Shown piece after piece: positions 21,276 to 29,721 of a DNA stretch of 64,000 nucleotides. A model generated the notes under the pieces. The model ran no database searches. It was not told where the DNA came from and was given only the letters and a program-made list of their open reading frames with translations. This DNA comes from Staphylococcus muscae (GTDB lineage Bacteria > Bacillota > Bacilli > Staphylococcales > Staphylococcaceae): the NCBI RefSeq assembly GCF_003019275.1, contig NZ_CP027848.1, forward strand, positions 248,001 through 312,000, read 5' to 3'. Made by a program: the position numbers and the translations under genes. Position 1 is the first letter of the stretch, and every line of letters starts with the position of its first letter.

Positions 21276-21973
21276 AGGCACTCGTTGTAGGTGGCTCCGG
21301 TACGATTGGTACAGCGATTGTACAAGATCTATTATCACAAGGTTATGAAGTCATTCTTACGTATTATTCGGCTTCCTATGCACATTTGCAAGAACAATAT
21401 GAAGGGCAACCCGTTCAACTCGTTCAACTTGATGTGTCTCAAATGATTGATTTTGAACAATTGGCATTTATTCACAACTTAGATGCACTCGTTTACGTGA
21501 GTGGCCGTAGTCTATTTGGTATGTTACAAGATATGTCGGACGAACAAATAGACGAAACCTATCGCATGCATGTCTTTAACTTTATTAAGCTCTGCCAGCA
21601 CTTTGTGAGTCAACTGATGACGCAGCCACATGGACGTATTATCGTCGTGTCATCGATATGGGGTGAGGCAGGAGCAAGCTTTGAAACAATCTACTCAGCG
21701 ATGAAAGCGGCGCAGATTGGTTTTGTAAAGGCATTGAGTCAAGAGTTAGCACTGACATCTGTTACAGTCAATGCGATTGCGCCGGGTGTTGTGTCAGGAG
21801 ATATGACCAATCAGCTTGATGATGAGACACGCACAGCGTTGTTAGAAGAATTGCCACAGAATCGTTTCGTTACAGCAGAAGAAGTAGCACATGCGGTTAA
21901 TTATTTGTTATCTCCACGTGCACAAAGTGTGACAGGAACGGTTCAACGTATTAATGGTGGCTGGTACACATAA
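21272..21973 (+). CDS. SDR oxidoreductase, probable EF-P 5-aminopentanone reductase (YmfI-like)
   Basis: 233-residue short-chain dehydrogenase/reductase with the NAD(P)-binding GGSGTIG motif at 7-13. It has a VVSSIWG Ser segment near 125 and a catalytic Tyr-X3-Lys (YSAMK) near 140-144. ATG 21272 overlaps the M16 gene by 4 bp. In Bacillus the syntenic YmfI reduces the 5-aminopentanone modification on elongation factor P. I infer the same role from gene order and family; the sequence alone supports only a generic SDR. Confidence 0.8.
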   Translation: MKALVVGGSGTIGTAIVQDLLSQGYEVILTYYSASYAHLQEQYEGQPVQLVQLDVSQMIDFEQLAFIHNLDALVYVSGRSLFGMLQDMSDEQIDETYRMHVFNFIKLCQHFVSQLMTQPHGRIIVVSSIWGEAGASFETIYSAMKAAQIGFVKALSQELALTSVTVNAIAPGVVSGDMTNQLDDETRTALLEELPQNRFVTAEEVAHAVNYLLSPRAQSVTGTVQRINGGWYT

Positions 21974-22021
21974 TTGCTATAATATGAGAAAAGAGATGAT
22001 TGCTTAAAGGGGTGAGCAGGG

Positions 22022-22855
22022 ATGTCGATGACTGAAAAAAAAGAATGGTACTTGGAATATGATATCAATAAGAACCGTGCGGGTTTGCTTGGGGATGTTT
22101 CAAGTTTGCTCGGTATGATGGGAATTAACATCGGTTCGATCAATGGGATTCAGACGTCAACACGTGCATTCATTATCAAGTCGGATAGTGAAGAAAAAGT
22201 GAAGCGTTTTGAAACTTTGTTAAAAGAAATCGATGATATTTCTTTAAATGTGTTGCGACCACCTGAATTGAAAGATAGATTAGCGGTTCGACACGGACGT
22301 TATTTAAAACAAGATGAACAGGATAAAAAGATATTTCGCTTTGAACGAGATGATCTTGGTTTACTTGTAGACTTTATGGCAGAATTGTTCAAAGAAGAAG
22401 GACACAAGTTGATTGGTATTCGTGGAATGCCACGTGTTGGTAAAACTGAGTCAATTGTAGCAGGAAGTGTATCTGCACATAAGCGCTGGTTGTTCATCAG
22501 TTCAACATTGATCAAACAAACCGTGCGCAGTTCATTGATCAAAGGGGAATATGATAAAGATCATGTTTATATTATCGATGGTGCAGTTACAGCAAGAGAG
22601 CAAAACCCTAAGCATCAAGAGTTAGTGAGAGAAGTGATGACATTGCCATCCGTCAAAGTGGTTGAACATCCAGACTTGTTCGTTGAAGCGAGTGACTATC
22701 AAATGGATGATTTTGACTATATCATCGAGTTACGTGCAGAAGAAAATCAAAAAATTGCATATGAAGAAATGAAGAAAAAAACAGTGAAAAGTAAAAACAA
22801 TCTAGACTTTGGCGATCCATTCGGTGGATTCGGAGATGGTTTCGGTGGTTTTTAA
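22022..22855 (+). CDS. DUF3388 family protein (YmfK-like)
   Basis: 277-residue cytoplasmic protein. Residues ~8-75 resemble an ACT-like regulatory domain (NRAGLLGDVSSLLGMMGINIGSI). A P-loop-like GMPRVGKTES follows near 138-147, in an otherwise unassigned alpha/beta region. It ends in a Gly/Phe-rich tail (FGDPFGGFGDGFGGF), which is low-complexity and unusual for a cytosolic protein. ATG 22022 follows GGGGTGAG. Conserved in this place next to pgsA; biochemical role unknown. Confidence 0.75.
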   Translation: MSMTEKKEWYLEYDINKNRAGLLGDVSSLLGMMGINIGSINGIQTSTRAFIIKSDSEEKVKRFETLLKEIDDISLNVLRPPELKDRLAVRHGRYLKQDEQDKKIFRFERDDLGLLVDFMAELFKEEGHKLIGIRGMPRVGKTESIVAGSVSAHKRWLFISSTLIKQTVRSSLIKGEYDKDHVYIIDGAVTAREQNPKHQELVREVMTLPSVKVVEHPDLFVEASDYQMDDFDYIIELRAEENQKIAYEEMKKKTVKSKNNLDFGDPFGGFGDGFGGF

Positions 22856-22871
22856 GTAGGAGGTTGAATGA

Positions 22872-23267
22872 TTGAAATTGATTGGTGAGGTGTTACAGAG
22901 TAAGAGAGAGCGTTTAGGGATGACTTTATCTGAGTTAGAAACACGCACACACATCCAACGTGAAACATTGATTGCAATAGAAAAAAATCAATTTGATGCT
23001 TTACAACAACCTGCATATGTAGCTGGATTTATTCGCAAGTACGCACAAGCGGTAAATATCGACAGTGTTCAACTCCTTGAGAGACATCAAGATGAACTGC
23101 CTGAAACAAACCGATTTGCAACGAAAGCACTGCGACAACTTTCTACTTCTACTCATCTTGGTACAGTTCCAAACCGGGATCGAGAAACAAAGCAAGTTGC
23201 GATGATTATTGCAAGTTTTATGGCAGTATCTGCAGTTTTTTGGGCTGTTTTAGCACTTGTGTTATAA
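22872..23267 (+). CDS. RodZ-like helix-turn-helix membrane protein (YmfM)
   Basis: 131-residue short RodZ-type protein: an XRE helix-turn-helix at ~1-70 (LGMTLSELETRTHIQRETLIAIE), a short charged linker, and a single C-terminal transmembrane segment (~110-131) ending the protein. It lacks the periplasmic domain of Gram-negative RodZ, as in staphylococci. The start is TTG at 22872, 8 nt after AGGAGG. RodZ links the membrane to cytoskeletal elements; the role in a coccus is uncertain. It lies just before pgsA. Confidence 0.82.
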   Translation: MKLIGEVLQSKRERLGMTLSELETRTHIQRETLIAIEKNQFDALQQPAYVAGFIRKYAQAVNIDSVQLLERHQDELPETNRFATKALRQLSTSTHLGTVPNRDRETKQVAMIIASFMAVSAVFWAVLALVL

Positions 23268-23306
23268 TGTAGCGATATAAATAGATTATTGAAAAGAGGA
23301 TGAATC

Positions 23307-23891
23307 ATGAACATACCGAATCAGATCACATTATTTCGAGTGATATTAATTCCTCTCTTTATGTTGTTTGCGCTTGTTGATTTTGGCATGGGACAGATGA
23401 CATTTTTAGGTGGACAAGAGGTACGAATTGAATTTTTAATCAGTGGATTGATTTTTATTGTGGCATCAATCAGTGACTTTGTAGATGGATACTTAGCACG
23501 TAAATGGCAACTTGTGACGAATATGGGTAAATTTTTAGATCCACTTGCTGACAAATTGCTCGTTTCTGCTGCACTTATTGTTCTCGTTGAGCTTGGATTA
23601 ACAAATTCAGTCGTTGCGATTATTATTATTGCACGTGAATTTGCAGTAACAGGCTTACGTTTACTTCAAATTGAACAAGGTTTTGTGAGTGCAGCAGGAC
23701 AATTAGGTAAGATTAAAACAGCAGTAACAATGGTTGCACTTGTTTTCATTTTATTAGGCGAACCATTGAGTCAATGGATTGGTTTCTCACTTGGTCAAGT
23801 GCTATTGTATATCGGTGTATTTTTCACAATTTTATCTGGTGTAGAATATTTCTATAAAGGCCGAGATGTTTTTTTACAAGATAAACAATAA
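23307..23891 (+). CDS. pgsA: CDP-diacylglycerol--glycerol-3-phosphate phosphatidyltransferase
   Basis: 194-residue integral membrane enzyme making phosphatidylglycerol phosphate, the committed step to phosphatidylglycerol and cardiolipin. The CDP-alcohol phosphotransferase signature is complete: D57 and D60-G61 with A64-R65, G74, D78 and D82. About five or six membrane helices are visible. ATG follows AAGAGG. It is the last gene of the spoIIIE-pgsA group, followed by a block of hairpins. Confidence 0.95.
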   Translation: MNIPNQITLFRVILIPLFMLFALVDFGMGQMTFLGGQEVRIEFLISGLIFIVASISDFVDGYLARKWQLVTNMGKFLDPLADKLLVSAALIVLVELGLTNSVVAIIIIAREFAVTGLRLLQIEQGFVSAAGQLGKIKTAVTMVALVFILLGEPLSQWIGFSLGQVLLYIGVFFTILSGVEYFYKGRDVFLQDKQ

Positions 23892-23921
23892 TTGCGTCTT
23901 AAAAACGATATACCGTGTTTG

Positions 23922-24096
23922 GGAGTGGGACAGAAATCTTTATCACTATAAAAGATTTCGTCGTCCCACCCCGGCAAGGGTGAATAGAAGTGAAAAAGTT
24001 TTTAAAAACGTAGTTTCACTTCAGACACCTACTGCCAATATACTGATTTCTATATTCAAAAGGAACGGGGTGAGCACTATGTCTCAGCCCGTTTTT
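23922..24096 (+). repeat. Three-hairpin intergenic element, likely a dispersed staphylococcal repeat
   Basis: Three hairpins in a row. (1) GTGGGAC plus AAATCTTT (23925-23941) pairs with AAAGATTT plus GTCCCAC (23951-23969). (2) GAAGTGAAA (23987-23995) pairs with TTTCACTTC (24014-24022). (3) AACGGG-TGAG (24064-24074) pairs with CTCA-CCCGTT (24083-24093), followed by a T-run. From memory, the GTGGGAC...GTCCCAC type recurs between genes in staphylococcal genomes; only one copy is in this window. An open frame through the element (23866-24156) has no RBS and is not a gene. The remaining gap to cinA (24097-24258) shows nothing but a TATAAT at 24159-24164. Confidence 0.6.
24063..24096 (+). terminator. 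Intrinsic terminator after pgsA
   Basis: Third hairpin of the element at 23922-24096, with a GC-rich stem followed by GTTTTTC. It is the best candidate for ending the spoIIIE-pgsA transcript. Confidence 0.65.
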
Positions 24097-24258
24097 CATT
24101 TGGGAAATAACAAGTGTTATATGCAAGCAGATATGAGTCGTACAATCCCAGTGTAAGGTATAATAAACAAGCCAAGTTATTGGGAACTGATTGTCAGACT
24201 CTCAGAGCACAACTTTATCATAGAGAGGGATTTGTATTTGAACAAGGAGGAAATGGGA

Positions 24259-25410
24259 ATGAAGGTTTGTATTATTGGTGTTGGATCTGAGCTGTTACTC
24301 GGTCAGATTGCAAACACGAACGCACAGTATATATCACGTGTATTAAACGAAGCGGGTCATCACGTATTAGAACATATCGTAGTAGGGGATAATCCAGATC
24401 GGTTAAGACGTGTTACAGAACGTGCAATTGCACAATATGATGCAGTGATTTACACTGGTGGTCTCGGACCGACAAAAGATGACTTAACGAAACAAACTGT
24501 GGCAGAAGTAATGAATAAACAATTAGTCATGGATAAAGAAGCCTTGGCATTTATCGAATCTTATTTTGCTTCACAAGATAAAGTAATGACACCGAACAAT
24601 AAACAACAAGCACTCGTCATTGAAGGATCAGATGTGTTGGTGAATCGTGTTGGTATGGCACCAGGCATGTATATTGTTTATGACAATACACATATTGTTA
24701 TGTTACCCGGACCACCAAGTGAGATGAAGCCGATGGTAGACAATGAAATGATGCCATTCTTCACCCAATCGGATCAAACAATATTCTCAGAAGTGCTCCG
24801 TTTTTGTGGAATTGGTGAATCACAAGCTGAAACAGAACTATTGGACTTAATCGATGCACAAACAAATCCTACCATTGCGCCTTTAGCTGGGAAACATGAA
24901 GTGACGATTCGCTTAACAGCAAGCGGTGAAAATAAAGAAATTTGTCAACAGCTTATTGCACCTATTAAAACAGAAATTCTGTCTAGAATTGGCGCATATT
25001 ATTATGGTTCAGATGATATTAAACCCGAAGAAGCAGTAATGAACGCGCAACATGAAACAGTAGCCGTGTACGATGCAGTGACAGATGGTTATTTGAATGT
25101 ACGATTAAAACAAGCGGATCAGCAGAATTGTATACAAGGTTATATGTTACATCATCCGACGTATATAGATATGAATGCATCTAATGAAGACAAGGTACGC
25201 ACAAGCGCACTGTTCGTCCAATCGTTATTTGACACGACACAAGCGGTGAGTCTATTTTCAGAAGACGAAACAGTCTATATAGGATTTTTAGATGGGCAGT
25301 CGTTTGAAATGAAAAGTTTTAAAATGGCTACATATCGTAACTTGATACGTGATCGCAGTCAAAATTATGTACTGATTGAATGGTTGCGATGGTTAGAGAA
25401 ACAGAAGTAA
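24259..25410 (+). CDS. cinA: CinA-like competence/damage-inducible protein
   Basis: 383-residue CinA family protein. The N-terminal MoaB/MogA-like domain carries the GVGSELLLGQIANTNAQYISR (~5-25) and GGLGPTKDDLT (~70-80) motifs. The C-terminal half corresponds to the CinA (NMN deamidase) domain but is short and poorly conserved, as in other staphylococci. ATG 24259 is chosen because GGAGG lies 8 nt upstream; the ATG at 24253 is only 2 nt from it. It precedes recA, the classical cinA-recA order. Confidence 0.88.
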   Translation: MKVCIIGVGSELLLGQIANTNAQYISRVLNEAGHHVLEHIVVGDNPDRLRRVTERAIAQYDAVIYTGGLGPTKDDLTKQTVAEVMNKQLVMDKEALAFIESYFASQDKVMTPNNKQQALVIEGSDVLVNRVGMAPGMYIVYDNTHIVMLPGPPSEMKPMVDNEMMPFFTQSDQTIFSEVLRFCGIGESQAETELLDLIDAQTNPTIAPLAGKHEVTIRLTASGENKEICQQLIAPIKTEILSRIGAYYYGSDDIKPEEAVMNAQHETVAVYDAVTDGYLNVRLKQADQQNCIQGYMLHHPTYIDMNASNEDKVRTSALFVQSLFDTTQAVSLFSEDETVYIGFLDGQSFEMKSFKMATYRNLIRDRSQNYVLIEWLRWLEKQK

Positions 25411-25465
25411 GTAAAAAAATAGAAAGTACGTTTGTTCGTATAGGTGTTATAAAACTGTAAAAAAG

Positions 25466-25479
25466 CGAACAAATATTCG
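25466..25479. promoter_or_regulatory. LexA (SOS) box upstream of recA
   Basis: CGAACAAATATTCG is a 14-bp near-palindrome with one mismatch to CGAAC-N4-GTTCG, the Gram-positive LexA box. It ends 10 bp before the -35 element of recA. Confidence 0.85.
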
Positions 25480-25488
25480 CTAAACCAC

Positions 25489-25517
25489 TTGTAATTTTAT
25501 GTTGAAGCTTGTATAGT
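25489..25517 (+). promoter_or_regulatory. SigA promoter of recA
   Basis: TTGTAA at 25489-25494 and TATAGT at 25512-25517 with a 17-bp spacer, about 100 bp ahead of the TTG start and just downstream of the LexA box. Confidence 0.75.
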
Positions 25518-25617
25518 ATATATAAATCGAAAAAGCACAAACAATCTACTAAAAAGATAAAACACATATGAAGATAACGCATGCGTATAAATCAACTCAT
25601 TCTAGGAGGTACAATCA

Positions 25618-26673
25618 TTGGATAATGAACGTCAGAAAGCATTAGATACAGTAATCAAAAATATGGAGAAATCATTCGGTAAAGGTGCGGTAATGAAGCT
25701 TGGTGATAACAAAGACCGCAATGTTTCAACAATCTCAACAGGATCTGTGACATTAGATAACGCATTAGGGGTAGGTGGTTACCCGAAAGGACGTATTATC
25801 GAAGTATACGGACCTGAGAGTTCTGGTAAAACAACTGTTGCACTACATGCGATTGCAGAAGTGCAAAAAAATGGTGGTGTAGCTGCATTTATTGATGCTG
25901 AACATGCGCTAGACCCAGTGTATGCAGAAGCACTAGGCGTAGATATTAATAATCTATATCTTTCTCAACCGGATCATGGGGAGCAAGGCCTAGAGATTGC
26001 TGAAGCATTTGTTCGCAGTGGTGCTGTGGATATCGTGGTCGTTGACTCCGTTGCAGCATTAACACCAAAGGCAGAGATTGAAGGGGAAATGGGTGACACG
26101 CATGTTGGTTTACAAGCACGTTTGATGTCACAAGCATTGCGCAAACTTTCAGCTGCGATTTCAAAGTCAAAAACGACTGCTATCTTTATCAACCAAATTC
26201 GTGAAAAAGTTGGCGTTATGTTCGGCAACCCTGAAACAACACCGGGCGGTCGTGCATTAAAGTTTTATAGCTCTGTTCGTTTAGAAGTAAGACGTGCTGA
26301 GCAGTTGAAACAAGGTCAAGATATTGTTGGTAACCGAACAAAGATAAAAGTTGTAAAAAACAAAGTAGCACCACCGTTCAAAGTGGCAGAAGTTGATATT
26401 ATGTACGGTCAAGGTATCTCTCGACAAGGTGAATTAATCGACTTAGGTGTCGCACATGATATCGTTGATAAGTCAGGTGCATGGTATTCTTACAATGGTG
26501 AACGCATGGGTCAAGGTAAAGAAAATGTTAAACTTTTCTTGAAAGAGAACCCACAATTAGAAGCAGAAATCAATCAAAAATTGCGTGAAAAACTTGGCAT
26601 TGCTGGTGATGTTGATGCTGAAGCTGAAGCTGAAGAACATTCAGAAGATGCAGATACATTGTTTGATGCATAA
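25618..26673 (+). CDS. recA: Recombinase RecA
   Basis: 351-residue RecA, the strand-exchange ATPase and co-protease for LexA in the SOS response. Walker [10 protein letters not shown] is at 65-73, followed by the conserved [16 protein letters not shown] segment. L2 is in the [22 protein letters not shown] region. The C-terminus is acidic ([12 protein letters not shown]) as in other staphylococci. The start is TTG at 25618 after a strong AGGAGGT. Single-gene transcript with LexA box, promoter and terminator all visible. Confidence 0.99.
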   Translation: MDNERQKALDTVIKNMEKSFGKGAVMKLGDNKDRNVSTISTGSVTLDNALGVGGYPKGRIIEVYGPESSGKTTVALHAIAEVQKNGGVAAFIDAEHALDPVYAEALGVDINNLYLSQPDHGEQGLEIAEAFVRSGAVDIVVVDSVAALTPKAEIEGEMGDTHVGLQARLMSQALRKLSAAISKSKTTAIFINQIREKVGVMFGNPETTPGGRALKFYSSVRLEVRRAEQLKQGQDIVGNRTKIKVVKNKVAPPFKVAEVDIMYGQGISRQGELIDLGVAHDIVDKSGAWYSYNGERMGQGKENVKLFLKENPQLEAEINQKLREKLGIAGDVDAEAEAEEHSEDADTLFDA

Positions 26674-26687
26674 TATGATATAGAACT

Positions 26688-26721
26688 AAAAGATGGAGTG
26701 GCTTTGGCTACTCCATCTTTT
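26688..26721 (+). terminator. Intrinsic terminator after recA
   Basis: AAAAGATGGAGT (26688-26699) pairs perfectly with ACTCCATCTTTT (26710-26721). Confidence 0.85.
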
Positions 26722-26836
26722 ACTGTCTTAATTAAACAAAATATCGGGCCTTACTCATTTTTAATGAAAATTGAATAATTGATAATATCACCTATCTAAT
26801 AACTGAATAATTGCATAGGTTATACGGACTCAAGTC

Positions 26837-26865
26837 TTGATTTTTCCGATTTTAAAACGTACAAT
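26837..26865 (+). promoter_or_regulatory. Candidate promoter of rny
   Basis: TTGATT at 26837-26842 and TACAAT at 26860-26865, 17-bp spacer, about 90 bp before the rny start. The rest of the recA-rny gap is AT-rich without other clear signals. Confidence 0.5.
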
Positions 26866-26953
26866 TATGTATGTATGATTTTTAGTGATATTCATATAAT
26901 CATATAGAAGTGTTTATATACAGAATCAAATCCTAGAAAAAGGAGGTGTTTGT

Positions 26954-28513
26954 GTGAATTTATTAACCCTCTTACTCATTTTGCTGGGTATTATTCTAGG
27001 AGTTGTTGCGGGGTATTTTATCGCTCAAAATTTAATATATCAGAAGCAGATACAAGCGAAAAATACTGCTGAAGATATTGTTCAACAGGGGAAAAAAGAC
27101 GCTGAAAATCTCAAAAAAGAGAAGTTGCTTGAAGCGAAAGAAGAGAATCAAAAAATTCGTGAGCAAGTTGAAAGCGAACTTAGAGAACGTCGTGGTGAAC
27201 TTCAACGACAAGAATCCCGACTTCTTCAAAAAGAGGAAAACTTGGAGCGAAAATCTGATTTACTCGATAAGAAGGATGAGATTTTAGAGCAAAAAGAATC
27301 TAAACTTGAAGAAAGACAACAACAAGTAGATGCAAAAGAGAGTAGTGTTCAATCAATAATAATGAAACACGAACAAGAATTAGAACGCATCTCCGGTCTC
27401 ACACAAGAAGAAGCACGTAATGAGCAATTACAACGTGTTGAAAATGAATTGTCACAAGATATTGCAGTGCTTGTTAAAGAAAAAGAACGTGAAGCAAAAG
27501 AAAAAGTGAACCAAACTGCGAAAGAATTGCTAGCGACAACGGTGCAAAGATTTGCAGCTGAACACACATCAGAGTCAACAGTTTCCGTTGTCAACTTGCC
27601 AAATGATGAGATGAAAGGACGTATCATTGGACGTGAAGGACGTAATATTCGCACACTTGAGACGTTAACAGGTATCGATTTAATCATCGATGATACACCT
27701 GAAGCAGTTATCTTATCAGGTTTCGATCCGATACGTCGTGAAATTGCTAAAACAGCATTGATTAACTTAGTATCAGATGGTCGCATTCATCCAGGACGTA
27801 TTGAAGACATGGTTGATAAAGCACGTCGTGAAGTCGATGAAATTATTCGTGAAGCGGGTGAACAAGCGACTTTCGAACTGAATGTACATAATATGCATCC
27901 AGATCTTGTTAAAATATTAGGTCGCATGCACTATCGTACAAGTTATGGTCAAAACGTCTTGAAACATTCCATTGAGGTTGCACACCTTTCAGGTATGTTA
28001 GCAGCAGAGTTGAATGAAGATGTGACAATTGCAAAACGTGCAGGGCTTTTACATGATATTGGTAAAGCTATTGATCATGAAGTCGAAGGTAGTCATGTTG
28101 AAATTGGTGTAGAACTTGCGAAGAAATATGGCGAATCTTCAACCGTTATTAATGCGATTCATTCACATCATGGTGATGTAGAGCCAACTTCGATTATTTC
28201 AATACTAGTAGCGGCAGCTGATGCATTGTCAGCCGCACGTCCAGGTGCTAGAAAAGAGACATTAGAAAACTATATCAAGCGATTAGAACGTTTAGAAGCA
28301 ATTTCAGAGAATTACGATGGCGTTGAGAAGGCATTTGCTATTCAAGCTGGTCGTGAAATACGCGTAATCGTATCTCCAGAAGAAATTGATGATTTACAAT
28401 CACATCGCTTAGCAAGAGATATTAAAGACCAAATTGAGGGAGAACTTCAATATCCAGGTCATATCAAAGTGACAGTTGTTCGTGAGACGAGAGCGGTCGA
28501 ATATGCAAAATAA
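26954..28513 (+). CDS. rny: Ribonuclease Y (CvfA)
   Basis: 519-residue membrane-anchored endoribonuclease that starts mRNA decay and affects virulence gene expression in staphylococci. Order: N-terminal membrane helix (~2-24), long Glu/Lys/Gln-rich coiled coil (~30-150), KH domain with [15 protein letters not shown] (~215-230), and an HD domain with [12 protein letters not shown] (~364-375). The start is GTG at 26954 after AAAGGAGG. Complete. Confidence 0.97.
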   Translation: MNLLTLLLILLGIILGVVAGYFIAQNLIYQKQIQAKNTAEDIVQQGKKDAENLKKEKLLEAKEENQKIREQVESELRERRGELQRQESRLLQKEENLERKSDLLDKKDEILEQKESKLEERQQQVDAKESSVQSIIMKHEQELERISGLTQEEARNEQLQRVENELSQDIAVLVKEKEREAKEKVNQTAKELLATTVQRFAAEHTSESTVSVVNLPNDEMKGRIIGREGRNIRTLETLTGIDLIIDDTPEAVILSGFDPIRREIAKTALINLVSDGRIHPGRIEDMVDKARREVDEIIREAGEQATFELNVHNMHPDLVKILGRMHYRTSYGQNVLKHSIEVAHLSGMLAAELNEDVTIAKRAGLLHDIGKAIDHEVEGSHVEIGVELAKKYGESSTVINAIHSHHGDVEPTSIISILVAAADALSAARPGARKETLENYIKRLERLEAISENYDGVEKAFAIQAGREIRVIVSPEEIDDLQSHRLARDIKDQIEGELQYPGHIKVTVVRETRAVEYAK

Positions 28514-28518
28514 AGAAG

Positions 28519-28545
28519 CAACCCTACATAGCGTAGGGTTGTTTT
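28519..28545 (+). terminator. Intrinsic terminator after rny
   Basis: CAACCCTAC (28519-28527) pairs perfectly with GTAGGGTTG (28533-28541), then TTTT. It lies between the convergent rny and pcp genes. Confidence 0.85.
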
Positions 28546-28555
28546 ATTTTGGGCT

Positions 28556-29197
28556 TTAATGCGTTTGGCCTAATGCGATCGAATCGTCATGAGAATTAGT
28601 TGATATGGCAGCAATTGCTACTGTTAATCCTTTTACAATTGTATCTAATGACATAGAAGGTGTATCCGGCTTATTTATTACTTGTTCAGGGATAAATGGG
28701 ACGTGTATAAAACCGAACTGGATATTTGGATAGGATGTGGCGTGTAAATAACCAAGCTGATACAACAGATGATTACATACAAAAGTACCAGCAGAGTTTG
28801 ACAGTGAAGCAGGAATACCTGCGTCTTTCATCGCCTGTGTGAGACGCTTGACTGGCATATTTGAAAAATAAGCAGGTGCACCATTCTCTTGAATCACTTG
28901 ATCGATAGGTTGATTCCCTTGATTATCAGGAATTCTAGCATCATCCACATTAATGCCAATACGTTCAGGTGATATTTCATATCTACCACCAGCTTGTCCG
29001 ATTGCTAAAATGGCATCATATGTTTCAAGTTTCAGTTGCTGTTTTATTACGGTGAGACATTCATGAAAAACAGTTGGGATACCCATTTTAGTAATGGTAT
29101 GTTCACCGACAATGTCTGGTAACCGTTGAACGGCTTCTAAAGCGGGATTGATCTTTTCATGATTGAACGGATCGAAAGCTGTGACAAGAATTTTCAT
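28556..29197 (-). CDS. pcp: Pyrrolidone-carboxylate peptidase
   Basis: 213-residue C15 cysteine peptidase that removes N-terminal pyroglutamate from peptides. The family opening [18 protein letters not shown] and a catalytic Cys in [12 protein letters not shown] (~141-152) are present, as is the catalytic His in FIHVPFIP (~165). ATG at 29197 on the minus strand follows AGAAGGAG. It is convergent with rny and divergent from cadC. To my knowledge staphylococcal pcp is not usually here, so it may have arrived with the adjacent cad operon. Confidence 0.93.
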   Translation of the reverse strand: MKILVTAFDPFNHEKINPALEAVQRLPDIVGEHTITKMGIPTVFHECLTVIKQQLKLETYDAILAIGQAGGRYEISPERIGINVDDARIPDNQGNQPIDQVIQENGAPAYFSNMPVKRLTQAMKDAGIPASLSNSAGTFVCNHLLYQLGYLHATSYPNIQFGFIHVPFIPEQVINKPDTPSMSLDTIVKGLTVAIAAISTNSHDDSIALGQTH

Positions 29198-29262
29198 CTA
29201 ATAGACTATCTCCTTCTGAATAGTGTTATGAATGTATTCTACCAAATAAACTTAAAATCAAC

Positions 29263-29282
29263 ATTCAAGCGAATACTTGAAT
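29263..29282. promoter_or_regulatory. CadC operator 1
   Basis: ATTCAAG and CTTGAAT arms form a perfect inverted repeat around CGAATA, overlapping the -35 box (TTGAAT, 29277-29282) of the cadC promoter. It closely resembles ArsR/SmtB-family cad operators. Confidence 0.75.
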
Positions 29283-29305
29283 AAAAAATTACAATTCGAT
29301 ATATT
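29277..29305 (+). promoter_or_regulatory. Promoter of cadCA
   Basis: TTGAAT at 29277-29282, 17-bp spacer, TATATT at 29300-29305. It is bracketed by the two CadC operator repeats. Confidence 0.7.
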
Positions 29306-29307
29306 AT

Positions 29308-29327
29308 ATTCAAGTAAGTATTTGAAT
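29308..29327. promoter_or_regulatory. CadC operator 2
   Basis: ATTCAAG and TTTGAAT arms around TAAGTA, 45 bp downstream of operator 1, covering the predicted transcription start just ahead of the cadC ribosome binding site. A bound repressor here and at operator 1 would enclose the promoter. Confidence 0.75.
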
Positions 29328-29343
29328 AAAGGTGGAATGTCAA

Positions 29344-29721
29344 ATGGCTGAGAATAAAATGGGATGCGATGCATTTATCATAGATGAGCTACATGTCCAA
29401 GAAGCGAAGAATACGTTATCGAAAACGAACATCGAGAGTGTAAGTCTTATGTTTAAAAGTATTGCTGATATCAACCGTGCAAAGATAACGTATCTTTTGT
29501 GTGTACATGATGAGTTATGCGTCTGTGATTTAGCTGAAGTATTAAATTTAACAGTGGCGAATACGTCACATCATTTACGTTTATTGTATAAAAATGGTGT
29601 TGTGACTTATCGTAAGGAAGGCAAACGGGCGTTTTATCGTATATATGATGAACATATTCGACAAATTATGATGATTTCAATCGCACATAAGGAAGAAGTG
29701 ATGACTGATGACAACGAATGA
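29344..29721 (+). CDS. cadC: ArsR/SmtB metalloregulator CadC
   Basis: 125-residue winged-helix repressor that releases DNA on binding Cd, Pb or Zn. ATG 29344 is chosen over the in-frame GTG at 29332 because AAGGTGG stands 8 nt before it and the length then fits CadC. An N-terminal Cys (MGC) and the ELCVCDLAE metal box (Cys pair) supply the thiolate site. The recognition region is VANTSHHLRLLYKNGVV, and the C-terminal EHIRQIMMIS(I)AHKEEV is typical of plasmid CadC. It overlaps cadA by 14 bp. Confidence 0.93.
   Translation: MAENKMGCDAFIIDELHVQEAKNTLSKTNIESVSLMFKSIADINRAKITYLLCVHDELCVCDLAEVLNLTVANTSHHLRLLYKNGVVTYRKEGKRAFYRIYDEHIRQIMMISIAHKEEVMTDDNE

Noticed and set aside
23866..24156. 97-codon open frame downstream of pgsA
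   Set aside because: It runs through three RNA hairpins of a repeat-like element, starts inside pgsA and has no family resemblance.
25427..25440. Second LexA-like site (CGTTTGTTCG) upstream of recA
   Set aside because: Only one half fits the consensus; the other arm is wrong, so only the site at 25466-25479 is kept.
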